Positions 1-10,964 of a stretch of 37,589 nt of DNA are shown one piece after another. The translations under genes and the position numbers were made by a program. This DNA is from Saccoglossus kowalevskii (lineage: Eukaryota > Hemichordata > Enteropneusta > Harrimaniidae): positions 890,876 through 928,464 of the forward strand of contig NW_003144786.1 of assembly GCF_000003605.2 (NCBI RefSeq), written 5' to 3'. Positions within the stretch are counted from its first letter, which is position 1, and every line of letters begins with the position of its first letter. The notes below the pieces were generated by a model. It had not been told where the DNA came from. It searched no databases and was given only the letters and a program-made list of their open reading frames with translations.

Positions 1-1026
1 TGTCTTGTCAGTGTCTGCAGTCCTGGATTGTCTTGTCTGTGTCTGCAGTCCTGGATTGTCTTGTCTGTGTCCTGCAGTCCTGGATTGTCTTGCCAGTGTC
101 CGCAGTCCTGGATTGTCTTGTCAGTGTCTGCAGTCCTGGATTGTCTTGTCTGTGTCTGCAGTCCTGGATTGTCTTGCCAGTGTCCGCAGTCCTGGATTGT
201 CTTGCCAGTGTCTGCAGTCCTGGGTTGTCTTGTCAGTGTCTGCAGTCCTGGGTTGTCTTGTCAGTGTCTGCAGTCCTGGGTTGTCTTGCCAGTGCCTGCA
301 GTCCTGGATTGTCTTGTCTGTGTCTGCAGTCCTGGATTGTCTTGTCTGTGTCTGTAGTCCTGGATTGTCTTGTCTTGTCAGTGTCTGCAGTCCTGGATTG
401 TCTTGCAAGTGTTTGCAGTCCTGGGTTGTCTTGTCAGTGTCTGCAGTCCTGGATTGTCTTGCAAGTTTTTGCAGTCCTGGGTTGTCTTGTCAGTGTCTGC
501 AGTCCTGGATTGTCTTGTCAGTGTCTGCAGTCCTAGATTGTCTTGTCTGTGTTTGCAGTCTTGGACTGTCTTGTCAGTGTCTGCAGTCCTGGGTTGTCTT
601 GCAAGTGTTTGCAGTCCTGGGTTGTCCTGTCAGTGTCTGCAGTCCTTAATTGTCTTGCCAGTGCCTGCAGTCCTAGATTGTCTTGTCTGTGTCTGTAGTC
701 TTGGACTGTCTTGTCAGTGCCTGCAGTTCTGGATTGTCTTGTCTGTGCCTGCAGTCCTGGATTGTCTTGCCAGTGCCTGCAGTCCTGGATTGTCTTGTCT
801 GTGTTTGCAGTCTTGGACTGTCTTGTCAGTGTCTGCAGTCCTGGGTTGTCTTGCCAGTGCCTGCAGTCCTGGATTGTCTTGTCTGTGTCTGTAGTCCTGG
901 ATTGTCTTGTCTTGTCAGTGTCTGCAGTCCTGGATTGTCTTGCAAGTGTTTGCAGTCCTGGGTTGTCTTGTCAGTGTCTGCAGTCCTGGATTGTCTTGTC
1001 AGTGTCTGCAGTCCTGGGTTGTCTTG
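1..1026. repeat. 28-bp minisatellite array, truncated by window start
   Basis: About 36 tandem units of 28 bp. Each carries the blocks TCTTGTCAGTGTCTGCAG and TCCTGGATTG with point variants (TCAGTG/TCTGTG/CCAGTG/CAAGTG; GGATTG/GGGTTG; TGTCTG/TGCCTG/TGTTTG). A 5-bp insertion (extra TTGTC) occurs near 366 and again near 903, and the surrounding variant order recurs at an offset of 537 bp, which is 19 x 28 + 5. The array is already in phase at base 1, so its left border lies outside the window; it stops abruptly at GTCTTGAATAAA. Because 28 is not a multiple of 3 and the unit has no stop in any + frame, one 28-residue periodic peptide appears in all three + frames. I read that as a by-product, not a gene. 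Confidence 0.97.
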
Positions 1027-4000
1027 AATAAAAAATTATGATGGCAATGCATACAGTAGTTTCATTTTCTGCTTCAGTTACATTACAGCATATTAAGATA
1101 AGTAAATAAGTAAATAATATTGCTACAATGTTTCTGTTCTTATCTTGGTTACTTATATGTAGTTTGGACATGATTTTTCATCATCTTCTATTTTCTTGTC
1201 CAATGTGGTGTAAATTATGGTAAAATCATTGTCATTTCAAGTCTCATCACGTAACTGTGAATCATCGAACATAAAATGGGGACTAAAGATATTAAAGCAT
1301 TCAACATGCAGTGGTGAGTTTAATGTTCAGTTACATGCTGCAGGATAACTGAACAGCATGCACCGAGAGAGATAGAGAGATGTATTTATTTTGTTTTCAA
1401 ACAAACATAAGATGAAGCTCTTAAAATTTGGTGTCATTTTAACATATAATTTCATGGATCATTCACATTGTAGAATGAAACTGTATTTTACTAGACATGT
1501 TGAATTCCTTTATGTCATTAAATTATAAGACCAAGACATTAAATGTCTATATATATTAACATAGGAAATCTGCAGTGGTTTATTTGCATCTCATAAGCAT
1601 GCACTTTATATAACTTATCAATTGATGAGTTTTGAGTTATAATGTTATCAATAGGTTTTTGTGCGAGGATGGGGGATTGATTCCTTGCTCACTCAATTTC
1701 TTCGCTGGTTTCCCTGGTTCCCAGCGTTCTAATGAGCTTTCGAACATCAAAACGATGAAATCAACCCTCCTACGCAGACGAAATTTGATCGTTTTTACAG
1801 CAGAGCGTGAAAGTTTATAAGGTACTGGCAGAACTTGAAACTTGTCTCTATGCCATCATATACATGCAGGTTGCAATAAAGAAGAAAGATTTTAGGACTT
1901 GGTCTCAGGTGGTGCTGTTCGTATGCTGTTGTGTACAATATAGGTACTGCTACATATACATGTATGTGTGACCAATTTTGGGGATGCCACATGCTACAAA
2001 ATAAATTGTCTTGTGTATGTACTAAGTATATCACATGTCTGTTTAAACTCATCTTTGTTTTCTGTTCACTATTTCAAATTATTTACTGTATCACTGTACT
2101 TTTTTGGTGAATCTGCAGATTGTCTTTGGATGCTGCAATTTGACAACAGTATAATAGAATCTGTGACGTCAATTATGTTGTTTTTTCTCACCTAATATGC
2201 TCTTGACTTTAACTTGAATACAGCATATTGTTGGCCTTCAGGTGTGAATGTTTCATTAATCAAGTTATTTGGTCATTTTGTGTAATTTACCTCAATCTAA
2301 AATACATGAGTATTTATAATTCACAAACGTCTCCATATTATTATAATAACAGATGTGTACTTATGTCAGCAATAGAGTTTCGAACTTTCGGGGAACGCCA
2401 CATTGGGTGTAACTATTACCATGGAAATGATATAGTTGGATTGAAAGGACGGAATTTAGCTTTCGCGAATTTTTGTTAAATGTGAAAAATAAGTCTTTCG
2501 CAATATTGGTTCCGTTTATTAGATTATGACATTTGTACATGCATTTTATAGAATTGTGTATGGGGAGCTGGGAACAGGTACCTGTCTACCACATACACCA
2601 CATAGAAATATTGAAAAATAAAATCATTTTGTAGCTAATAATCATTGTATAAAGTATTATTAGATCATATTGCTTTTAACCAACCTTGTCTACTTCACAA
2701 TTCTAGATATCTAATTATTTTGCTTTATTTAATTTATTTCTCATTCAATGTGTCCCTTTCTGCAAGCCCAATAGAATACTAATTTTCTTTCCAGCATTGC
2801 CTTCATTACCATAATTAACCTGTGACTGTACAAGTTATTAGGAAATCATTTCTTCAGATTTATGGCAACACTGAAATGTTCCCAGCATGCCTTGTGCTGT
2901 ATTTCTTCTATTAGAAGCACATATATGCTGAAAATTGAATTATTTTAGCTGTATTAGTGGCATAACCATGTAAAACAATATATCTTGGGCTTCTTGTCTT
3001 TGTCTGACCAGTTACATCTAAGAATTCTTCATCAAAAATAATTTTTATTCATAAATCAAGCATTTGAAGCCTTCGAATAAGCAAAGAAAATGTTGTAATA
3101 AATGGCTCCAAACAAACACACCCAAGATGTTGCATTAAGGCATGTGCTTCTAATACAATATTAATTAATGTGAATCTGAGTACAACAACTTCTGGGTATA
3201 CATGTACTGTATACCTTAATAACAATTTACACGGTACTTACTTAAATGTCTTTGGTATTTGAGCATTTTGTACTATTATAAATTTGTGTTTTTAGTGGCA
3301 ATCACGACAAAGCAGATACTCATTAACCTTTTGGATGTGTATATTTTCTCACCATCCTTACTGTGCAGCATTTGTAATGTATTTTATAATATTACTTTGT
3401 GTTAATGTCGCACTAAGTGTCTGCAGATCTTAATCAAAATTATGTGGGGTTTATTTTGTAAAAATTGACAAAACTTGACTTTAGCGATCGAAAAGGTTGT
3501 AAAAGGGGTAAAAGGCAAGGGTTTGACATTTGAATTCAAATTGCAATAAGACAATATTTTGAGTAATGTCAAATAATGGTTGCATTCATGTAGAACAGCT
3601 TCTGTGCAGGATAAAATAGTTTTATCAGTGGGTGGCTAAATACTACCAACTAGTCACTTTGCAAATGTCACGATAGCATTACGAAAAATAACAATATTGT
3701 TCAGATTCATGTAGCAAATTGAAGTGTGCTATTATCCAGCATGCTTTTCTGATACCATATTTATTCTATTATAAATTTATCTCCAATAGAAACCAAAAAA
3801 TTACATATATAAATATATTGATTGATTGCTGGATCATTACAATATGACTCATTTTGACGCAAATCTGTAATTTACGAACAAATGCAGTATTACATGATCA
3901 TTTATGCTTTGAAATGACTATTAGTCATTTTAAGTCAAAGTGATAAATTTTTGTCAAAATCTAAATGCAAGTCGCCATTGGCTACAGATAAAGCGTTAGT

Positions 4001-5242
4001 AAAAACACAAAAGGCTGACATATTGTACTTGTATATTGCGATGTAAAATGTTTCTAATGTACATAAATTAAATTCAAAATTGCTCTCAAGGTTAAACAAA
4101 CAACATCTCATAAATATAGCTTTGTGACCATCTTGATAAAAATAAAATGTAATTATTATCTTTCTAATAACTGTAATCCTGTCTAAAAAACAACTGCTTG
4201 TAAACGCAATATTTCAACGCCTCACAACCACTGGGATGGCATGCTATGTGGTTTGACATGTCCATTGATCCGACTGCCTCCTACACAGTTTGGTTGTGTC
4301 TGCTAGCTTTCACATTTCAATCACTGTGCTTAGCTCGACTCATTCTTCTCTTGATGCATTCTGGGAAATCATTGTGACATTCAGTCTTCCATGGCCACGG
4401 TGATGCCTTGCTCTTCTGGGCAGTTACTTCATGGTGATTTGGTTCACTTGTTAAATTCTCTCTTTCCAGGTAAGCTTGTACATATCAAGGGGGGGGATCA
4501 TTTTAACTGTTGTGACATATTGAAAAGATAGCTTAAAATACCGTGCAAGGATTAAGCCATCGCTAAAATACATTCTTATATAGGTCAGGGTTTGTTGCTG
4601 AGCATCGGTGAAAAAAATAATATCACCATTTTAATTTGTAAATTTGTCATTGAAGTCAAATTTATAAATCAATGTTGTTTCCATCCTGTCTATCAATTTT
4701 AAAATCAGTCGTGGTAAAAACGAGTGCATGTAGTGTGCTTCTACCGCATTGTATAACATTGTCAGTGTCTTAATAGAATAGCATTAAATCTGTGTAGTGT
4801 ATCTCCCCCAAACATTAGATCTGTGTATACAATTAAGCACTTGCACTTGACATGTATTGATAGATGACATACCCAAAATTTTAATTGTGAGTTTTTATGT
4901 TGATATTTGAGTCTTGCGCTTCATCAGTTAACCTTCTGACTGTGGCAAGCCATGTTGATCACTCGGAGATAATATCATTAATTTCTCTCCAAAATAACCC
5001 ATTTTATGCCCCAGTTGAAGAGGCTGCAGTATTATTTTGAATTTCAAAATTTCTCCGTGAAGATGATATAGCGATGGTTATGCTTAATGAATTCTTGGGT
5101 GTATTTTTGCAGGTTTAATATTACATGTGATGTGGTATGACACGAATTTTGAATATTCATGAGTTGAAATCACAGGGATGAAGAGCCATCTCTCATATGA
5201 TAGATCCCTCCTCCAACACTGTTTAAATGTGACAGAATCCTT
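1027..5242. other. AT-rich non-coding DNA, no gene recognised
   Basis: Short, stop-interrupted reading frames only, with long A/T runs and a few TACATGTA motifs. A stretch of more balanced composition near 1660-1820 has a 62-codon open frame, but I recognise nothing in its translation and see no convincing splice sites. A run of G lies near 4491-4497. Probably intergenic or intronic sequence; no RNA gene or mobile element border is visible. Confidence 0.6.
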
Positions 5243-6015
5243 TTTTTAGCTCTGCTGTCGACAAAATCATATTACTGATTGTGCATTGCCGTCTGTCATC
5301 CGTTGCCCGTTGGTGTCATCTTTCTATTTTTGACTTCTTAAATAATGTCAGCTATATGGGGGGTCGGAATCACTTCAAATGTACCTTGGGTGCTTCTCTC
5401 TCAGATGATACCTTCAATGTTTCAAAATGCTATTTTTGACTTCTTCTTGAAAATGGCTATCCCAATTGCTTTCAAATTGATATTTTGTATATACCGGAAC
5501 CCTCAATTCAATCAATAATATTGTCATTTTGGTAAAGATGCTGTTTTTGACTTTATGTAGATACATGTACCTTGAGCTGAACATTTTGTGATGATCTTTG
5601 ATTATCTAATTTTTGTGTTTTTGGTGAAAAATGGTATTTTTTTGAAAACTGCTTGCTCAGTTGTTTTAATATTTTTTACGCAGCACTTCAGGTGAACTTC
5701 TCGTAGATTTGTTGAATTCATGACGATAATTGAGTTATCTAATTTTAGCGAATATTTTTATCATTTTTGGTTAAAAAAAAACAAAAAACTATTTCTAACG
5801 TCTTTTTATAGAAACATATTGGTAGCTTGGATTGACCACTGGCAAACTTGTTTGGTTCATTCCTCTATCAGATTAATTTATTTAGCGCCGATAATTTCCT
5901 CCTTTCAGTTAATATTCTTTCAGTTGTCTTGAAGTGACCAGACTGATTGATTTGATATTTCTTTCTCATTATGCATGTGAAACAGCGGAGCTATATCAGG
6001 TAACAGGCTGCTTGT
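5243..6015 (+). mobile_element. Diverged copy A of the TTTTTAGCTCC element family
   Basis: Begins TTTTTAGCTCTGCTGTCGAC and ends with AGCGGAGCTATATCAGG followed by CAGGCTGCTTGT. These match the left and right ends of the copies at 28691 and 31475. The interior repeats the family's phrases (TTTTTGACTTCTT, ACCTTGGGTGCTTCTCTCTCAGAT, given here in part, and TTTGGTGAA-like stretches) with many substitutions. The left end has lost the second arm of the hairpin seen in the other copies. It has no coding capacity: the 70- and 82-codon open frames inside do not match each other or a known domain. Much older than copies B and C, judged by divergence. Confidence 0.8.
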
Positions 6016-9000
6016 TCTTTGAATTAATATTGTGGATGCAAACTCGTAAGTTGTGTGTGTGTTCTCCCCAGCGACTTGTTTTAATTTTTCATGAGTGTGT
6101 GCAAAAAACGAAGGGTTCATTTCAAGGTAGTACTAGAGTGACATGTACAGTTGCGTTGAAATGCCGACTACGGTGGTGCTAGTTGATTGGAATACCACAT
6201 CTTTCTGCACCTGCTCTTGGCAAAACAAATCCAGCAATGCTTAGTTTACAATGAAAACACCATTTTCCACTGCCTGTAAAAATGTTGTCCAGGTCCCTTG
6301 ATGGGATGACAGAGTTGGGAGCTATATAATGAAACATTCATTCAGTATGTCATTTCCTAGATTGGCTCTGATTCATTCCAGTACACAATAATAGGCTTTC
6401 ATTAAATTCCCTCATTTCACGGATATTACATTATGATAAGAAATCTGTCCATACACGGCTTGTGCTTCATGTCCACCACTCATACTCAGCGGTTTAGTTT
6501 TGTACAGGGATTGAAATTAAGGTCTGTTCAAGACAGGCAGATATAGGCTGCGATGGGCGATTGCATAACTTTACCTGTGGTTGGTGAATAAAGATATCAA
6601 TATGTCATTCACTTGTCAAATAGGGGGGAGCCATCACTTGCTAAACAATGTTAAGAAAAATGTCTTTCACCTTGTAGTGTGTTTCAAAAATCACTATCAA
6701 CTTGATGGTGATTAACTAAGAATGAAATAAAATCCTAATTGTAATACAAAGGTGACTTTGTGAATTATAACAAATTCTTTGAATCTCATCCTGATTTTTA
6801 ATTTCCATTATTAGCCATATTCATCACTCAGTTCTATATTCAGCGTTAGTACAACAGTTAGTGAATTCGCTTTTGAAATGAACATAATTATCTCAGAATT
6901 AATTAAATTAATATCTAATTTAACAGTTAAGCTCCAAGCTATAAAATTCTTTATTATAGGTAAGACATGATAGGTGTCTAGAAGTGCCCAGAGAGGTCAT
7001 AGTTCAACTATGGGAATAATTTTTGCTGGTATCCACAAATTATGTGATGTGTGAGATTACATACATAATGTAAAATAAAAAAAAAACATTGTCTTCACAC
7101 ATGAATTATAACATGCATATCATGTGCCAACATGTTTAAAGACAATACAAAATAATATATATATTTGAGAATTCACCCTCATCAATTAAATGTCATTTCT
7201 CTGATTTCTAGAAGTGTTGTTGTAATTTAGTTCTGTATTCAGCTTAGTGGAATGTCTGGGAGTAGGATTTGTCAGTTGATTAAAATGAAAAAAGAATGTT
7301 CATGCGTCTTTTATTGATGAAAGCTGGCTGAAAATAAATACCCGACAAAGATTAATTTTGATGTCTTTTTGTTACCATGGAAACCTGCATTTACTATAAA
7401 AAAAAGATAATGTGGAATGTTGATTATGACAGCTTTGAAAACAAATATGTTAATGACATCACCAGTTTATTTTACCAGATATTTGGGTGGGGTGGGGGTG
7501 TCGAGAAATTATAATGTACATGTATGTACTTAACCTTTCTTGCATCTCACCTTTCGCAAATTATGTTTCATATTTTTCAACAGTCTTCATCATATCTATA
7601 TATGGAAATATTATAGATAAACATGACTTTTGAAGTAGATTTAAAATGAAATAATCAGAATTGGTAGATGGTGCTTGCTGATATCATTTCTTAAGAGATA
7701 TGAGACGAATTAATACAGAATTAAGAATTAATTTAAGATTTCACATCACAAGTGTATTTAATTCTACATCTCATGTGTTGTGTTGTAGCAAATTAATGGT
7801 ATATGATATTTGGTATTGTATTCAATTTAAGATAAGATAATTTTGTATTAAACATACTTTCATCCATAATGACAGTTGCGACCCACATTTTATACAAGTT
7901 GTATTGTAACACATTGCACTTCATGGTACCAAATTCTGATGTGCTCATTTCAAATAAAAAAATGTCTTGCCTGGTGCCGTAAGATACACGTCAGTCTGTA
8001 TTTTCAATTTTATTTTAAATTGATTTGTGACTCTTTTTGCTGAATCTAAAAATGATACAATACATATGAAGTTTATTTACATGAAATATGAATAGTGGTG
8101 GCTCCCGTAGCATTTGATAAACTTAGTTTTTAAGTGTTCTTTGCATTTTCTCATACATTGCATGATCAGTATAGAGCTCAACATGAAACACACAATCACA
8201 TGACATGCAACAGTCATTTTCCTTGTGCTTTTTAGCGTCTATTATCAAAGTCAGATCTCTACCACAATCTCCCAAACATTATCAGCACCAATCACATACA
8301 AAATTACTAAATGCTTTTTGGATTCCTTTTCCCTCACACTAACAAGTTTTCATGCACGTTATGAAATTTTTCGCACGCTAACCATGTTTTGCCACACTAA
8401 CTGGCTTCTTTCTATGCTAATGAGTATGGTCCTTTCCTACTAGTATCATCTTATTTCCAATACAGCTCATTTTTAAGAATACTTGCAGTTGGATTTAGTT
8501 TGTGATTTCAACCACTTCCAAAAACAGCTAGAATACAACAATGACTTTTTAGTTTATCATTCATGTGTTCTCTGTTGAAAATGCAGTCCATTTTCTGTTG
8601 ATTTGACAGCATACCATAGTTTCACTACTATCTACTTCAAAGTACCCCTACCAAATTGTTATTGAGAATGTTAGCGTAGAATAATCCTTAATGTGATTCA
8701 AGGAAAATAAGATTGATAGATTTTGATTGAAGGCAAAAATTGAATTGAATTTATTGTGAAAGCACAGACATACAATTATAAAATAAGTTTGTGCAGCAGG
8801 TGATTTGCGTAATAGTATGAAAGTGCTGCCTCCACGTCTTATCAGCTCAGATCCCTGGTAAAGCGGCTATGATTGACGGCGTCTTCATTACACACTTCGT
8901 TCTCCCAGTGAAAATTAACTAAAATTACTGCCGCAGTTAATTTGTCTGGATGTAATTACCTGGCATGCAATGTGACAAGATATACTAGCCACCATTTCTC

Positions 9001-10046
9001 ATGTCAAGACAGAAAGCATTGTGGCCAGGTACCAGTGCAGGTATTTCCTCAGAATATTCTGATGAGTTTGGAGTTAATCAAGTGGTTAAGTGCATTTGTT
9101 AGAAAAACTGTCACTAAGTATATCAATCATTGTCAGCATTTACTTTGTCTTAGTGCTGTGCAACCGGTCCTCTATTTTGACAGCCAGTAGATTTATTTTT
9201 TCCCTCAGTTTCATTACTTCACGGAGTCTGACATGTACGATTAGTTCTTGTTTTTCTCATCATCTGAAATGGTTGTCTTGATCACTGGAGCTCTGATTTT
9301 TCAACTTACTGTGATTTTAAATAAATTTAAATCTAAATTTTAAATAACGTTTGTATCCTCAACTCACTGGTTGACGGGATGATTTTCATCACAGGTGTCA
9401 GCCTGGTCTTGTCATTTGTTGTACGGGTGCAGTAACCGTGGCAACTAGGAATAACGACACTGCTATGAAATAGGTGAGTGATAGATGTATTAGGTAGGTG
9501 TAAAATGGGAAAAAAAAATGTTTTCTATGTTTGTGTTCATGGAGATGACTTTTGTTGCTATGGAAACTTAGGCTTCATTGTCATTACGTATTTAAAACAT
9601 CTTTCGCTGGCAGCCATTTGTCAAAATCTGAAAAAAACTGGAGCTTTAAATTTATATGTATAAAAGTTCCCTTTATTACTATTTTTGAGAAGTCACTTGT
9701 GTAAAACAATCGTTTTGTGTTCAAAACACACAACTACCCTATATTTCAGGTAATCTTTCAGATACATGTACTGGTAGATTGAGTGAGCATCATGTACTGT
9801 CTTCCATAATTTCTCATTACTTATGGGCACTGAAGCAAGGTGACCTACACATAGTCGTATTCACTAACATGTGGACAATGTAACAATCGTTGAAATTGTT
9901 CCATAAAACGTGTTCTATTCAAAATAAACTGGAAGAATCTGTTGCAGCACTAAATAATTAACACTTCCACTAAAGGTCAAAGGTCAACTCTGCTGTCCCT
10001 CTGGATGATTCAATTTCCAGTCTTGTTTTCTCCAGTAATTATCATT
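6016..10046. other. AT-rich non-coding DNA between two mobile elements
   Basis: No reading frame with recognisable protein features. A patch of balanced composition at about 8830-8960 and another at 9361-9475 stand out from the A/T-rich background; the latter is listed separately as a weak leader-exon candidate. The open frames of 61-82 codons in this interval show no conserved motif and no splice-site support. Confidence 0.55.
9395..9473 (+). other. Weak candidate non-coding leader exon
   Basis: A 79-bp stretch lies between an acceptor-like TTTTCATCACAG and a consensus-like donor (AATAG followed by GTGAGT). Its base composition is more balanced than the flanks. On the + strand it could be an untranslated exon of the downstream PMCA gene. 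The evidence is splice-site resemblance only, which occurs by chance in tens of kilobases, so I hold this weakly. Confidence 0.15.
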
Positions 10047-10259
10047 AGCTGTATTCACACACAGCAATATTTAGCACAGGCTAAGAGGTCAAAAACATTG
10101 GCCAGTGCTTATAAAACATATCTGAGAAAATGCAAAACCAAACTAAAATCTGAACAGTCTTAGCATGTGCTAGCAAAGTGTGTGGGCCCAAATATTAAGC
10201 TTGGGCTAAGAGTCTAAAATACTATTGTACTTGATGTCCATTTGGAGTATTTACTATTA

Positions 10260-10597
10260 TTATACATCTGTCACCATAACGCCATAAGTTACAGCGTGTC
10301 GTAACTTTGCGGTATTTTACGGGGTATTTTCATCCTACCCATATAAGGAAATGATTACGCACGTAAGCGTCCTCTAATAATAAAAAAGAAACATGGCTGC
10401 CACCAGGGTTTGATTGGTCTCCACACAAAGAAGTTCGCTGACTCTATTCTAAACTTTTTGGATTTCGGCATTCCCATGATGTATCATTGGAAAGAAAAGA
10501 CTCGAACAGTACGCCGTCACATTGACGCTGCATGTCGGTCGATACTTCAGCTGTACTGTCTTTGTGCATACTATGAGGTATCCTCGTAATAACCTCA
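10260..10597 (-). mobile_element. Family H element nested inside family P copy 1
   Basis: This segment is absent at the matching position of the P copy at 22560-23128, where TTTACTATTA runs almost directly into TATTCATAACTATTCA. It is flanked by TATTA at 10255-10259 and 10598-10602, a possible target-site duplication, although AT richness makes chance plausible. Read on the minus strand it begins GAGGTTATTACGAGGATACC and runs through CATGGGAATGCCGAAATCC and AAAAAGTTTAGAA. These match the copy that starts at 37348. No long terminal inverted repeat is visible between its two ends, and it encodes no recognisable protein. Confidence 0.7.
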
Positions 10598-10674
10598 TAT
10601 TATATTCATAACTATTCAATACTGTAATCTATTACTGACATGACATCAGGATCATATCCAGAAACATTATTCTT

Positions 10675-10689
10675 GGGGGGGGGGGGGGG
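10675..10689 (+). repeat. Poly-G tract of 15 bases inside family P copy 1
   Basis: Fifteen consecutive G residues follow GAAACATTATTCTT. The inverted sibling copy continues from the same phrase without any G run, so the tract arose in this copy after the two separated. It could form a four-stranded G structure or be an assembly-sensitive homopolymer. Confidence 0.95.
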
Positions 10690-10964
10690 AACTGGACTGA
10701 CGATGAGATGTTATTCTGCAATCTGCACTTTCTGAATTTGCATTGTTATTGTTTTTTCAACCGTAGAATTAACATGTACGCGTATACCTTCCTGGTTACT
10801 ATCCTGAGTAATCATAGTTAAAAGGACTGAAGATTTGTATGTTCTATATTTTCAAGTTTGGGTATCCTTAGACAATGCTAACTGTGAACACAATTGGATA
10901 TAGCCAATATGCAGACATATGAGATTAGCTTAAATCTAAGTCCGTACTTGGTATATCTGTAACT

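Larger units (their letters stand above)
10047..10964 (+). mobile_element. Family P transposon copy 1, split by a nested insertion
   Basis: The left end reads AGCTGTATTCACACACAG and the right part GATTAGCTTAAATCTAAG then GTACTTGG. The inverted copy at 22560-23128 aligns along its length: shared phrases include TTTACTATTA, TATTCATAACTATTCA, GAAACATTATTCT, GCACTTTCTGAATTTG and ACATATGAGATTAGCTTAAA. Subtracting the 338-bp insertion (10260-10597) leaves about 580 bp, close to the 569 bp of that uninterrupted copy. Motifs resembling GGCTAAG/CTTAGCC recur near both ends. No intact coding region; non-autonomous or decayed. Confidence 0.75.

Noticed and set aside
5-1031. Cys-rich open frames of 95-214 codons over the left minisatellite
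   Set aside because: The same periodic peptide appears in all three + frames because the 28-bp unit cycles through frames without stops. Variants and the 5-bp insertions do not respect codons, so it is a repeat artefact.
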